From positions 1 through 28,977 of the forward strand of contig JBKEBQ010000031.1 of the NCBI GenBank assembly GCA_047973225.1: DNA of 28,977 nucleotides, written 5' to 3'. The notes below the pieces were generated by a model. That model searched no databases. It had not been told where the DNA came from and saw only the letters and a list, made by a program, of their open reading frames with translations. The DNA comes from JBKEBQ01 sp047973225 (GTDB lineage: Bacteria > Bacillota_I > Bacilli_A > Erysipelotrichales > Erysipelotrichaceae). Position numbers and translations under genes: made by a program. Below are positions 8,272-15,085 of this stretch, one piece after another; position 1 is the first letter of the stretch; each line of letters starts with the position of its first letter.

Positions 8272-9303
8272 TTTTGTGAGATAGAGGAATACAAGTTTCA
8301 TGGTATTTTCTATAGCTTTGTAATGCGTTCGTTCCATCCCATGACTTGCATGAACACCAGGGCCTACCAATGCACCGCGGATATTGTTTCCGCCACGTAG
8401 CGCAGCGCTTACATCACTACCATAATAAGGATAAACGTCAACTGCAAAATCTAGTGTATTTGTTTTTGCGAGGTGTGTTAGAGTCGTTACCATATCATAG
8501 TCATAAGGCCCTGAGGAGTCTTTGGCACATATGGATACATCGTATTCGCTACAAGCTAAATCAAGACCAATACACCCCATATCAATCGCTAAAAATTCGC
8601 TAATGTACGAAGGGATATAAGAGCTACCATGGCCTACTTCTTCGTAGGTACTGATGATTACAACAAGATTAAATTGTGGTTGTAATTGATGGTCTTTGAA
8701 ATGTTTTAAAATGCCAAAAATGGTTGCAACGCTGATTTTATCATCTAAGAAACGTGATTTGATAAAATCGCTTTGGGTAATTTCTGTTTTTGTCTCGATT
8801 GCGACAATATCACCATTTTGAATACCCAATGCTTCTACATCTTTTTTTGTTTTTACTTCCTCATCGATGCGCACCAACATATTGTTGATGGAGCGCTCTT
8901 TCGTTTTTGCATCAGGATAGACATGTACAGCAGGTACATCAGCCAAAATAGTACCAGTATAGCGTTTATTATCACGATTGATAACACGACAATATTCAGC
9001 ATCTAAGGTTGCAGTGAGGGGAGAACCCAATTCACTAAGCGCCAATGTTCCATCCTCACTAATTGAGCGAACCATTAAACCAAGCGTGTCAACATGAGCA
9101 CCAATTGCGGTTGTTTTGGAAGCATCTTTGCCATCTACAAAGATATGGAGATTGCCTTTTTCGCTTTGTTCGTAAACAAATCCGAGTTTTTCGACTTCCG
9201 TTTTAAGATATGCAATGACATCTTTCGTAAAACCAGTCGGAGAATCAATTTCTAAAATTTTTTTCGCGAAATTTAATACATACGATTTATCAAATGCTTT
9301 CAT
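8269..9303 (-). CDS. M42-family metallo-aminopeptidase
   Basis: A 344-residue cytoplasmic aminopeptidase of the M42 (glutamyl aminopeptidase/endoglucanase M-like) family, probably trimming peptides into amino acids as a large tetrahedral particle. Dinuclear zinc ligands are visible: His70 in GAHVDTLG, the bridging Asp187 in RFLDDKIS, catalytic Glu221 and ligand Glu222 in YEEVGHGS, Asp241 in AIDMG, and a terminal His in HASHGMERTH (318-327). RFLDDKIS instead of the more usual LDNR, and the HGMERTH ending, point to a subgroup of M42 rather than classical PepA. The start ATG lies 9 nt after the pyrR stop, and its RBS AGGAG overlaps that stop, so pyrR and this gene form a two-gene operon. Substrate preference cannot be read. 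Confidence 0.88.
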   Translation of the reverse strand: MKAFDKSYVLNFAKKILEIDSPTGFTKDVIAYLKTEVEKLGFVYEQSEKGNLHIFVDGKDASKTTAIGAHVDTLGLMVRSISEDGTLALSELGSPLTATLDAEYCRVINRDNKRYTGTILADVPAVHVYPDAKTKERSINNMLVRIDEEVKTKKDVEALGIQNGDIVAIETKTEITQSDFIKSRFLDDKISVATIFGILKHFKDHQLQPQFNLVVIISTYEEVGHGSSYIPSYISEFLAIDMGCIGLDLACSEYDVSICAKDSSGPYDYDMVTTLTHLAKTNTLDFAVDVYPYYGSDVSAALRGGNNIRGALVGPGVHASHGMERTHYKAIENTMKLVFLYLTK

Positions 9304-9312
9304 AATATGCTC

Positions 9313-9825
9313 CTATTTCTGGATGTAAATCCCATCCTTTTCATCAATTTCTTTCACTTTAACGTTGATAATTTCATCAAGGGAACTGGGAATGTTTTTT
9401 CCAACATAGTCAGCACGTATTGGCAACTCGCGATGACCACGATCGATTAAAACAGCCAATTGAATTTCACGAGCACGCCCAAAATGCATAATGGCATCCA
9501 TGGCCGCCCGAATGGTTCTACCTCTGAATAGAACGTCATCAATTAAGATGATTTTCTTATTTTTCACATCAATAGGCAGATGGGGTAGATCATTGTGTTT
9601 TTCAATATCATCGCGCCATGCATAAACATTCAAAGGAATGCAAGGAACACAGACGCCCTCCACTTGTTCCATGTTTTTTTGAATGCGATTGGCTAAATAA
9701 ATACCACGAGTTTCAATGCCTACAAGGATAATATCTGCTACGCCTTGGTTGTGTTCTAATATTTCATGAGTGATTCTTGTCAGTGAGCGACGAATATCGC
9801 TTTCATCTAAAATTTGTTTTTTCAT
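9313..9825 (-). CDS. pyrR: PyrR: pyrimidine attenuator-binding protein / uracil phosphoribosyltransferase
   Basis: A 170-residue type I phosphoribosyltransferase. In Firmicutes PyrR binds UMP/UTP and the leader RNA of pyr operons to cause termination. The PRPP loop reads IILIDDVLFRGRTIRAAMDA (93-112), and the family features LVGIETRGIYLA (35-46) and YAWRDDI (68-74) are present. The PRPP loop has Arg101 where most homologues have Thr (DDVLYTGRT), an oddity in the binding loop. The start is set to the ATG at 9825, where the conserved MKKQILDESDIRRSLTRI begins. A longer reading from a TTG at 9876 has no RBS and would begin upstream of the promoter's predicted transcript start. It stands without pyrB, pyrC or other pyr genes here and is co-transcribed with the M42 peptidase. 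Confidence 0.9.
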   Translation of the reverse strand: MKKQILDESDIRRSLTRITHEILEHNQGVADIILVGIETRGIYLANRIQKNMEQVEGVCVPCIPLNVYAWRDDIEKHNDLPHLPIDVKNKKIILIDDVLFRGRTIRAAMDAIMHFGRAREIQLAVLIDRGHRELPIRADYVGKNIPSSLDEIINVKVKEIDEKDGIYIQK

Positions 9826-9831
9826 ACTCCT

Positions 9832-9860
9832 AGTATAAAAGGTTATGCGCAAAAAGGCAA
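9832..9860 (-). promoter_or_regulatory. Promoter for pyrR, predicting a leaderless mRNA
   Basis: On the minus strand TTGCCT (9860-9855) and TATACT (9837-9832) are separated by exactly 17 bp. The -10 ends 6 nt before the pyrR ATG at 9825, so transcription should begin at or beside the start codon. An AGGAG lies just 1 nt before the ATG, too close to act normally and upstream of the predicted +1. Confidence 0.6.
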
Positions 9861-9897
9861 CTTCACGAGCGTTCAAAAATCAGCTTTATCTTCTTTA

Positions 9898-9906
9898 TGC
9901 TATACT
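9898..9906 (+). promoter_or_regulatory. Extended -10 promoter for pflA
   Basis: TGCTATACT is an extended -10 about 22 nt before the pflA ATG. It lies back-to-back with the pyrR promoter, whose -35 is under 45 bp away, so the two divergent genes share one short control region. The -35 for pflA is weak. Confidence 0.5.
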
Positions 9907-9928
9907 ATTTTAATAAGGAGATGTAATT

Positions 9929-10669
9929 ATGGCACGAATTCATTCATTTGAAAGTTTTGGCACGGTCGATGGACCAGGAGTACGTTTTGTGGTCTTTTTA
10001 CAAGGCTGTCCGCTGCGTTGCTTGTATTGTCATAACCCAGATTCATGGAAGGTTTATGCAGGCGATGAGTACAGCGTGGATGATGTTTTTCAAGAAATCA
10101 TGAAATATAAAAATTATATCCGAAATGGTGGTGTTACCTTATCAGGAGGGGAACCATTACTACAAATTGAGTTTGCGATTGCTTTATTTAAGAAACTAAA
10201 AAAAGAAGGCTTGCATACGTGTGTGGATACCTCAGGCATAACGTTTCAGCAAGATAATGTTGCGGTGGTAAAACAATTTGAAGAATTATTAAAAGTAACA
10301 GATTTATTTTTGTTGGATGTAAAACATATAGATCTACAAAAACATCAAAAATTAACGGGAGCAAGTAATCAAAATCCCCAAGCTTTTGCGCATTTTTTAG
10401 ACACCCACCAGAAGCCAATGTGGATTCGCTATGTACTGGTTCCAGGGATAAGCGATGAAGAAAAAGACATCGTGAAACTAAAAACGTATTTGGACAGCTT
10501 TTCCAATATTACGCGTGTGGAAGTATTGCCTTATCATACGATGGGGATTTCCAAATATGAACAAATGAATATGAAATATCCACTTTCTGATGTACAATCT
10601 CCTACGAAGGATGAATTAGAAAAAGTAAAGACTTTATTGGGGGTGAAACAATATGAAGTTAACAAATGA
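9929..10669 (+). CDS. pflA: Pyruvate formate-lyase activating enzyme (PflA)
   Basis: A 246-residue radical-SAM enzyme that installs the glycyl radical on pyruvate formate-lyase under anaerobic conditions. The 4Fe-4S site is the CxxxCxxC motif CPLRCLYC (Cys27, 31, 34), followed by HNPDSW; GGVTLSGGEPLLQ is the SAM-binding GGE region. The N-terminal SFGTVDGPGVRFVVFLQG is the standard PflA opening. The length matches the family (about 245-265). The RBS AAGGAG (9915-9920) is 8 nt before the ATG. The gene overlaps the next one, a thioredoxin-like gene, by 17 bp, and lies upstream of the split pyruvate formate-lyase, so all four probably form one functional unit. Its substrate glycine is on the separate 77-residue protein encoded at 13108-13341 rather than on the large subunit. 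It ends in TGA. Confidence 0.95.
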   Translation: MARIHSFESFGTVDGPGVRFVVFLQGCPLRCLYCHNPDSWKVYAGDEYSVDDVFQEIMKYKNYIRNGGVTLSGGEPLLQIEFAIALFKKLKKEGLHTCVDTSGITFQQDNVAVVKQFEELLKVTDLFLLDVKHIDLQKHQKLTGASNQNPQAFAHFLDTHQKPMWIRYVLVPGISDEEKDIVKLKTYLDSFSNITRVEVLPYHTMGISKYEQMNMKYPLSDVQSPTKDELEKVKTLLGVKQYEVNK

Positions 10670-10991
10670 AAATTTTAAAGAAGAGCTAGAGCTGTGTGAA
10701 TTTGCCTTGGTTCTTATTAGTGGAGATGGTTGTGCAAATTGCATGACCATGTATCCAATTGTGCAAGAGGTAGCAGAAAAATTAGATAATCTAAGCGTAT
10801 TTAATCTTGATGTGGATAAAACAAATTATAAGATTAATGAATATTATGACATAGAAATGGTACCTACGATTTTATTTCTTTATCGAGGAAATTTAATTTC
10901 GAAGGTAAAAGGGTATCAACCACCAGAAATACTACAAATTTATGTAGAAACAAAAATGGAAGAGTATGCTTCAAAAAACAGTCTAAATTAA
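10653..10991 (+). CDS. Thioredoxin-like protein within the pfl cluster
   Basis: A 112-residue cytoplasmic thioredoxin-fold protein with no signal peptide. The redox motif is CANC (Cys27-Cys30) in SGDGCANCMTMYP, where ordinary thioredoxin has WCGPC, and the cis-proline motif VPT is present (Pro71) in DIEMVPTILFLYRG. The start ATG lies inside the end of pflA (17-bp overlap), with GGGGGTG 7 nt upstream, so translation should be coupled to pflA. The CANC centre suggests a redox role distinct from bulk thioredoxin. Its position between the activase and the lyase suggests a role in keeping cysteines or the activation system reduced, but this is inference only. An extended -10 promoter for pflB follows 20 bp after its stop. 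Confidence 0.8.
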   Translation: MKLTNENFKEELELCEFALVLISGDGCANCMTMYPIVQEVAEKLDNLSVFNLDVDKTNYKINEYYDIEMVPTILFLYRGNLISKVKGYQPPEILQIYVETKMEEYASKNSLN

Positions 10992-11010
10992 CGACAAAAA
11001 TAGGTATGTG

Positions 11011-11019
11011 TGATATACT
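11011..11019 (+). promoter_or_regulatory. Extended -10 promoter for the split pfl genes
   Basis: TGATATACT is an extended -10 located 64 nt before the pflB ATG. The short dyad ACTCA-ATTCG-TGAGT (11017-11031) overlaps the end of the -10 and the predicted start point and could be an operator. No convincing Rex or Fnr/Crp consensus was found. Confidence 0.5.
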
Positions 11020-11036
11020 CAATTCGTGAGTAACTA

Positions 11037-11060
11037 CATAAATGTTTTTTTACATTTATG
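11037..11060 (+). promoter_or_regulatory. Stem-loop in the pflB leader
   Basis: A 9-bp perfect inverted repeat CATAAATGT/ACATTTATG around a loop of six T's, within the predicted 5' untranslated region and about 10 nt upstream of the RBS AAGAGGT. The T-run is in the loop rather than after the stem, so it is not a normal terminator; it may stabilise the abundant pfl mRNA or be a protein-binding dyad. Confidence 0.45.
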
Positions 11061-11082
11061 CTACAAAGAAAAGAGGTAAAAT

Positions 11083-13086
11083 ATGTATAAAGAATGGGAC
11101 GGATTTCGCGAAGGAAGTTGGTCAAAAGAGATCAATGTTCGTGATTTTATCCAAAAAAACTATCTACCGTATGAGGGTGATGACTCTTTCTTAGAAGGTC
11201 CAACACAAGCTACTGAAAAGCTTTGGGCTCAAGTTGCTGATTTGAATGAACAGGAGTTAGCAGCGGGTGGAGTTCTCGATGCAGACACAAAGGTTGTCTC
11301 TACATTGGTTTCACACGGTCCTGGTTATTTGGATAAAGATTTAGAAAGAGTGGTTGGGTTTCAAACGGACAAACCGTTTAAACGCTCATTACAACCATTT
11401 GGTGGAATTAGGATGAGTGAAGGTGCACTAGAAGCATATGGATATCAATTGGATCCTGAGGTGGAAGATATCTTCACTAAGTATCGCAAGACACACAATC
11501 AAGGGGTGTTTGATGCGTATACTCCAGAAATGCGACGTGCTCGTAAAGCAGCAATTATTACAGGTCTTCCAGATGCCTATGGTCGTGGGCGAATTGTTGG
11601 GGATTATCGTAGAATTGCACTTTATGGTGTGGATTATTTAATTGAAGATAAAAAATATTTATTGAACAATGTTTTATTATCGCAGATGAGTGAAAAGAGA
11701 ATTCGCGAACGTGAAGAAGTTGCTGAACAAATTCGCGCGTTATACGCTTTAAAAGAAATGGGACAAATTTATGGTATTGATATTTCAAAACCAGCACAAA
11801 GTGCAAAAGATGCAGTACAGGCAGTTTACTTTGGATATTTAGCAGCAGTGAAGGATCAAAATGGAGCAGCGATGTCACTTGGTCGTACATCAACATTCCT
11901 AGATATTTATATTCAAAGAGATTTAGAAGCAAAGCGCATAAGTGAACAAGAAGCACAAGAATTGATGGATCATTTCATTATGAAATTACGTTTGGTAAAA
12001 TTCATGAGAACGCCAGAATATAATGAACTATTTTCAGGAGATCCAACTTGGGTTACGGAATCAATTGGTGGAATGGGACTGGATGGAAGAACTTTGGTCA
12101 CAAAAAATTCTTTCCGTGTACTACACACACTGCATAACCTTGGTCCTGCACCAGAACCAAACTTAACGGTATTATGGTCAACTCGACTACCAAATAATTT
12201 CAAAAGATTTTGTGCAAAAGTATCAATTGAAACCAGCTCTATTCAATATGAAAATGATGATTTGATGCGTATTGAAATGGGCGATGATTATTGTATTGCT
12301 TGTTGTGTATCCAGTATGCGTGTAGGAAAAGATATGCAATTCTTTGGCGCACGTGCAAACCTTGCAAAGTGTTTACTTTATGCAATTAATGGAGGAATGG
12401 ACGAGAAGTTTAAAATGCAAGTATCGCCAAGATTAGAACCAATTACTTCCGAGTATTTAGATTATGATGAAGTCATGTTGAAATATAATCAAATGATGGA
12501 TTGGTTGGCTGGGCTTTATGTAAATACATTGAATGTGATTCATTATATGCATGATAAATATTCTTATGAAGCACTAGAAATGGCACTACACGATCATGGT
12601 GTTCGTCGTTTCTTCGCAACGGGGATTGCGGGATTGTCGGTTGTTGCCGATTCCTTGTCAGCGATTAAATATGCAAAAGTGAAAGCAATTCGTGATAAAG
12701 ATGGAATTGCGACCGATTATGAAGTTGAAGGTGATTTCCCAAAATACGGAAATAATGATGATCGTGTGGATCGCATTGCAGCTGATTTGGTAAAAAACTT
12801 TATGAATAAGATTAAGGAACATGCAACATATCGTGATGGTGTTCCTACGATGAGTATTCTTACCATTACTTCAAATGTCGTGTACGGTAAGAAAACAGGA
12901 AATACACCCGATGGAAGAAAAGCTGGTGAACCATTTGCGCCAGGGGCTAACCCTATGCATGGTCGTGATTCAACCGGAGCTGTTGCTTCTTTAGAGTCAG
13001 TTGCAAAACTTCCATATGAATATTCAAAAGATGGTATTTCCAATACATTCTCAATTGTTCCAAAGGCGTTGGGAAAAGAAGATTAA
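11083..13086 (+). CDS. pflB: Pyruvate formate-lyase, catalytic subunit lacking the glycyl-radical domain (split PflB)
   Basis: 667 residues aligning with PflB from its start (YKEWDGFREGSWSKEINVRDFI) to the conserved ALGK(D/E)D before the C-terminal domain. The paired catalytic cysteines are present in CIACCVSSMRVGKDMQFFG (Cys407 and Cys408, equivalent to E. coli Cys418/Cys419). Normal PflB proteins are about 750-760 residues and end with the glycyl-radical loop RVSGYA. Here the reading stops after ALGKED with TAA, and a second in-frame TAA follows two codons later, so the radical glycine is missing. It is supplied by the next gene, in the same frame with its own RBS and ATG. Everything else is uninterrupted, so this looks like a working split rather than a pseudogene. 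The enzyme converts pyruvate and CoA to acetyl-CoA and formate. Confidence 0.93.
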   Translation: MYKEWDGFREGSWSKEINVRDFIQKNYLPYEGDDSFLEGPTQATEKLWAQVADLNEQELAAGGVLDADTKVVSTLVSHGPGYLDKDLERVVGFQTDKPFKRSLQPFGGIRMSEGALEAYGYQLDPEVEDIFTKYRKTHNQGVFDAYTPEMRRARKAAIITGLPDAYGRGRIVGDYRRIALYGVDYLIEDKKYLLNNVLLSQMSEKRIREREEVAEQIRALYALKEMGQIYGIDISKPAQSAKDAVQAVYFGYLAAVKDQNGAAMSLGRTSTFLDIYIQRDLEAKRISEQEAQELMDHFIMKLRLVKFMRTPEYNELFSGDPTWVTESIGGMGLDGRTLVTKNSFRVLHTLHNLGPAPEPNLTVLWSTRLPNNFKRFCAKVSIETSSIQYENDDLMRIEMGDDYCIACCVSSMRVGKDMQFFGARANLAKCLLYAINGGMDEKFKMQVSPRLEPITSEYLDYDEVMLKYNQMMDWLAGLYVNTLNVIHYMHDKYSYEALEMALHDHGVRRFFATGIAGLSVVADSLSAIKYAKVKAIRDKDGIATDYEVEGDFPKYGNNDDRVDRIAADLVKNFMNKIKEHATYRDGVPTMSILTITSNVVYGKKTGNTPDGRKAGEPFAPGANPMHGRDSTGAVASLESVAKLPYEYSKDGISNTFSIVPKALGKED

Positions 13087-13107
13087 GAGTAAAGAGAGGA
13101 GAAACTT

Positions 13108-13341
13108 ATGACAGATAGAATTGACAATTTAGTAACTATGATTGATGGTTATGCTGAAAGTGGTGGTCACCATTTGAACGTAAATGTATTCAATCGTGAA
13201 ACATTATTAGATGCACAACAACATCCTGAAAAATATCCACAATTAACAATCCGTGTTTCGGGATATGCTGTAAATTTTAATAAACTTACAAAAGAACAGC
13301 AAGATGATGTTATTCACCGCACGATGCATGGAAGTATGTAA
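13108..13341 (+). CDS. Glycyl-radical subunit of split pyruvate formate-lyase (GrcA/YfiD-like)
   Basis: A 77-residue protein equal to the C-terminal glycyl-radical domain of PflB. It contains HHLNVNVFNRETLLDA (21-36), EKYPQLTIRVSGYAVNFNKL (41-60) with radical Gly52, and TKEQQDDVIHRT (61-72), ending GSM like E. coli PflB. It begins 21 bp after the large subunit stop with the strong RBS AGAGGAG (13095-13101) 6 nt before the ATG. Together the two proteins total 744 residues, the size of one PflB. It resembles E. coli YfiD/GrcA and phage T4 Y06I, which replace an oxygen-cleaved radical domain, but here it is the only radical domain next to a PflB that lacks one, so it is probably an obligatory subunit. 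The RBS and translational coupling suggest supply in at least equal amounts. A strong terminator follows. Confidence 0.92.
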   Translation: MTDRIDNLVTMIDGYAESGGHHLNVNVFNRETLLDAQQHPEKYPQLTIRVSGYAVNFNKLTKEQQDDVIHRTMHGSM

Positions 13342-13376
13342 TTAAAATTAGAGCTGTTATCTAATATGTAAAAAGA

Positions 13377-13414
13377 AAAGATAAGAATTGCGGATGCGCA
13401 TCTTATCTTTTTTT
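13377..13414 (+). terminator. Strong terminator after the split pfl genes
   Basis: Stem AAAGATAAGA/TCTTATCTTT (13377-13386 with 13401-13410), extended inward by TGCG/CGCA around a GATG loop after a 2-nt bulge, and followed by TTTTTTT. It isolates the pfl unit from the two-component genes. Confidence 0.9.
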
Positions 13415-13453
13415 GCGTAATACAGAGGAAATATATTTGCAAAAATTAGGAAT

Positions 13454-13547
13454 AATTCATGAAATATATAAATTGTTTATGAATTTTAATCAAATAAAAC
13501 AAAATTGACTGGAAGTTTTGAATTACTAGAAATGAATTTGTTATAAT
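13454..13547 (+). promoter_or_regulatory. Promoter and possible operator of the two-component system
   Basis: TTGAAT (13518-13523) and TATAAT (13542-13547) are separated by 18 bp, 23 nt before the regulator ATG. Upstream, AATTCAT (13454-13460) and ATGAATT (13479-13485) form an inverted repeat with arms 18 bp apart, a possible autoregulatory site. Nothing else coding is seen between 13415 and 13570. Confidence 0.5.
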
Positions 13548-13570
13548 AAAAATATATAGGGGACTAGGAT

Positions 13571-15085
13571 ATGAATATAGAAATTTGTAAAATTCTAATC
13601 GTTGATGATGAATACATTATTCGTCAAGGAATTGTCCATTTTTTAGATTGGGAAAAACATGGATTTACCATTATTGGGGAGGCTTCTAATGGACGAGAAG
13701 CTTTGACAATTATCGAAAGAGAAAAACCTCATATTGTTTTGTGTGATATCGTTATGCCAGACATAGATGGGTTTAGCCTTTCGCGAAAAATAAGGGAAAA
13801 ATATCCTGATATTAAAATTATTGTATTAAGTAGTTATGATGATTTTGATAAAGTGAAAGAAATGTTTTTAAGTGGTGCCGCTGATTACATTTTAAAGCCG
13901 ACATTAAATCAAGAAACACTTTTAGATTCTCTTCAAAAAGTACGTGCTACGATTGAACGAATAAATTTTTCTGAAACAAAAAAGACACCACTTGCCTCTT
14001 TTTTAACGCAAATGTTATTAGGTTTTTCTAATATGGCGAATCTTGAGGATGCTTTTTTGGATTATGCATATTATTACTTAGTGCTAATCCATAGGAAAGG
14101 GTTGTCGCAGGCGAATCATTTAGATAGGTTTTATACTGATGGATTAACGGCAGCTTTTTTTGATCGTGAGTATTGTCTCTTGCGTATTTCAGATGAAATC
14201 CATGCAGTATTATTTGCAAGCAATGAAAAGTTTGACATAGAAGAGAAATTAAGCAATGTAGGAATTGAATATATTCCTGAATGTATTTTATCACTGAGCA
14301 AGGCATTTTCAAACCTCAGCGCTTTAGCGGATGTGTATGAAATATTGTTGTCCTCATTGGATTATCGCTTCTATCTTCAAAGTGGAAATCTTATTTGTGA
14401 GCGAACGAATATAAAGTTTACAGCATTAGCAAAATTCGATCTTCACCTTTATAATGATTTGTTGTATCGATTACAATTAAAAGATGCCTTGAAAATACTA
14501 TCTAATTTTGTCGAAGATGCGCTGCAAATGAAAAATAATCCTCGTGAATTAAAAGCCCTCATTGGGAATTGCTTATATTCTTTTATTACAATTATGGAAG
14601 AACATCAAATCAATTCTGATTATATTCATGAGTTTAAATTGACCACATTAAGTTCTTTAGATTCGAGTATTGATGCACAGGCATTAACAAAAGAACTCAA
14701 AAAAATTATCAATGATTTAAATGTTGTTGTCGACAATTATCATTTTGAAAAGAACGATGATATTATGAATAAAATTATAAAGTATATTCATTTGCATTAC
14801 CAAAAGCCATTATCATTGCAAACGCTGGCTGATGAATTCAATTTTAGTTACAGCTATTTATCTGCATATTTTAATGAGCGATCAGAGTTATCATTTAATG
14901 AGTATCTCAATACCATACGTGTCAATAAGGCAGCAGAATTATTGCGCTCAGGGCAGATGAGTATTAGTGAAGTTGGCTATGAGGTTGGATTCTCTGATCA
15001 TAGTTATTTTTGTAAAGTATTTAAAAAACAAATTGGCGTAACTCCGAGTGTCTATCGGCGTGGAGGAGCGATTTATGTGGGGTAA
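13571..15085 (+). CDS. YesN-like response regulator with AraC-type DNA-binding domain
   Basis: 504 residues. The N-terminal receiver domain (about 7-125) has the acidic pocket VDDE (11-14), the phospho-acceptor Asp59 in LCDIVMPDIDG, SSYDDF, and Lys in ILKPT. The middle (about 140-390) is a weakly conserved helical region as in YesN regulators. The C-terminus (about 400-500) is an AraC/XylS double helix-turn-helix: IIKYIHLHYQKPLSLQTLAD, then FSYSYLSAYFNE, and ISEVGYEVGFSDHSYFCKVF with KKQIGVTPSVYRR. It overlaps the histidine kinase gene by 11 bp, a classic pairing. Such pairs usually control adjacent carbohydrate ABC operons, so the target here is probably the promoter at 17032-17060. No phospho-site residue is missing. 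Confidence 0.92.
   Translation: MNIEICKILIVDDEYIIRQGIVHFLDWEKHGFTIIGEASNGREALTIIEREKPHIVLCDIVMPDIDGFSLSRKIREKYPDIKIIVLSSYDDFDKVKEMFLSGAADYILKPTLNQETLLDSLQKVRATIERINFSETKKTPLASFLTQMLLGFSNMANLEDAFLDYAYYYLVLIHRKGLSQANHLDRFYTDGLTAAFFDREYCLLRISDEIHAVLFASNEKFDIEEKLSNVGIEYIPECILSLSKAFSNLSALADVYEILLSSLDYRFYLQSGNLICERTNIKFTALAKFDLHLYNDLLYRLQLKDALKILSNFVEDALQMKNNPRELKALIGNCLYSFITIMEEHQINSDYIHEFKLTTLSSLDSSIDAQALTKELKKIINDLNVVVDNYHFEKNDDIMNKIIKYIHLHYQKPLSLQTLADEFNFSYSYLSAYFNERSELSFNEYLNTIRVNKAAELLRSGQMSISEVGYEVGFSDHSYFCKVFKKQIGVTPSVYRRGGAIYVG

Noticed and set aside
9826..9876. 17-residue extension of PyrR from a TTG at 9876
   Set aside because: No RBS, not conserved, and it covers the -35 and -10 boxes of the pyrR promoter.
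11017..11060. Rex or Fnr/Crp site upstream of pflB
   Set aside because: The dyads do not match TTGTGAAATATTTCACAA-type or TGTGA-N6-TCACA consensus well enough.
13108..13341. Small glycyl-radical gene as a spare (GrcA) beside a complete PflB
   Set aside because: The adjacent PflB has no radical domain of its own, and this gene sits in frame at its missing C-terminus.
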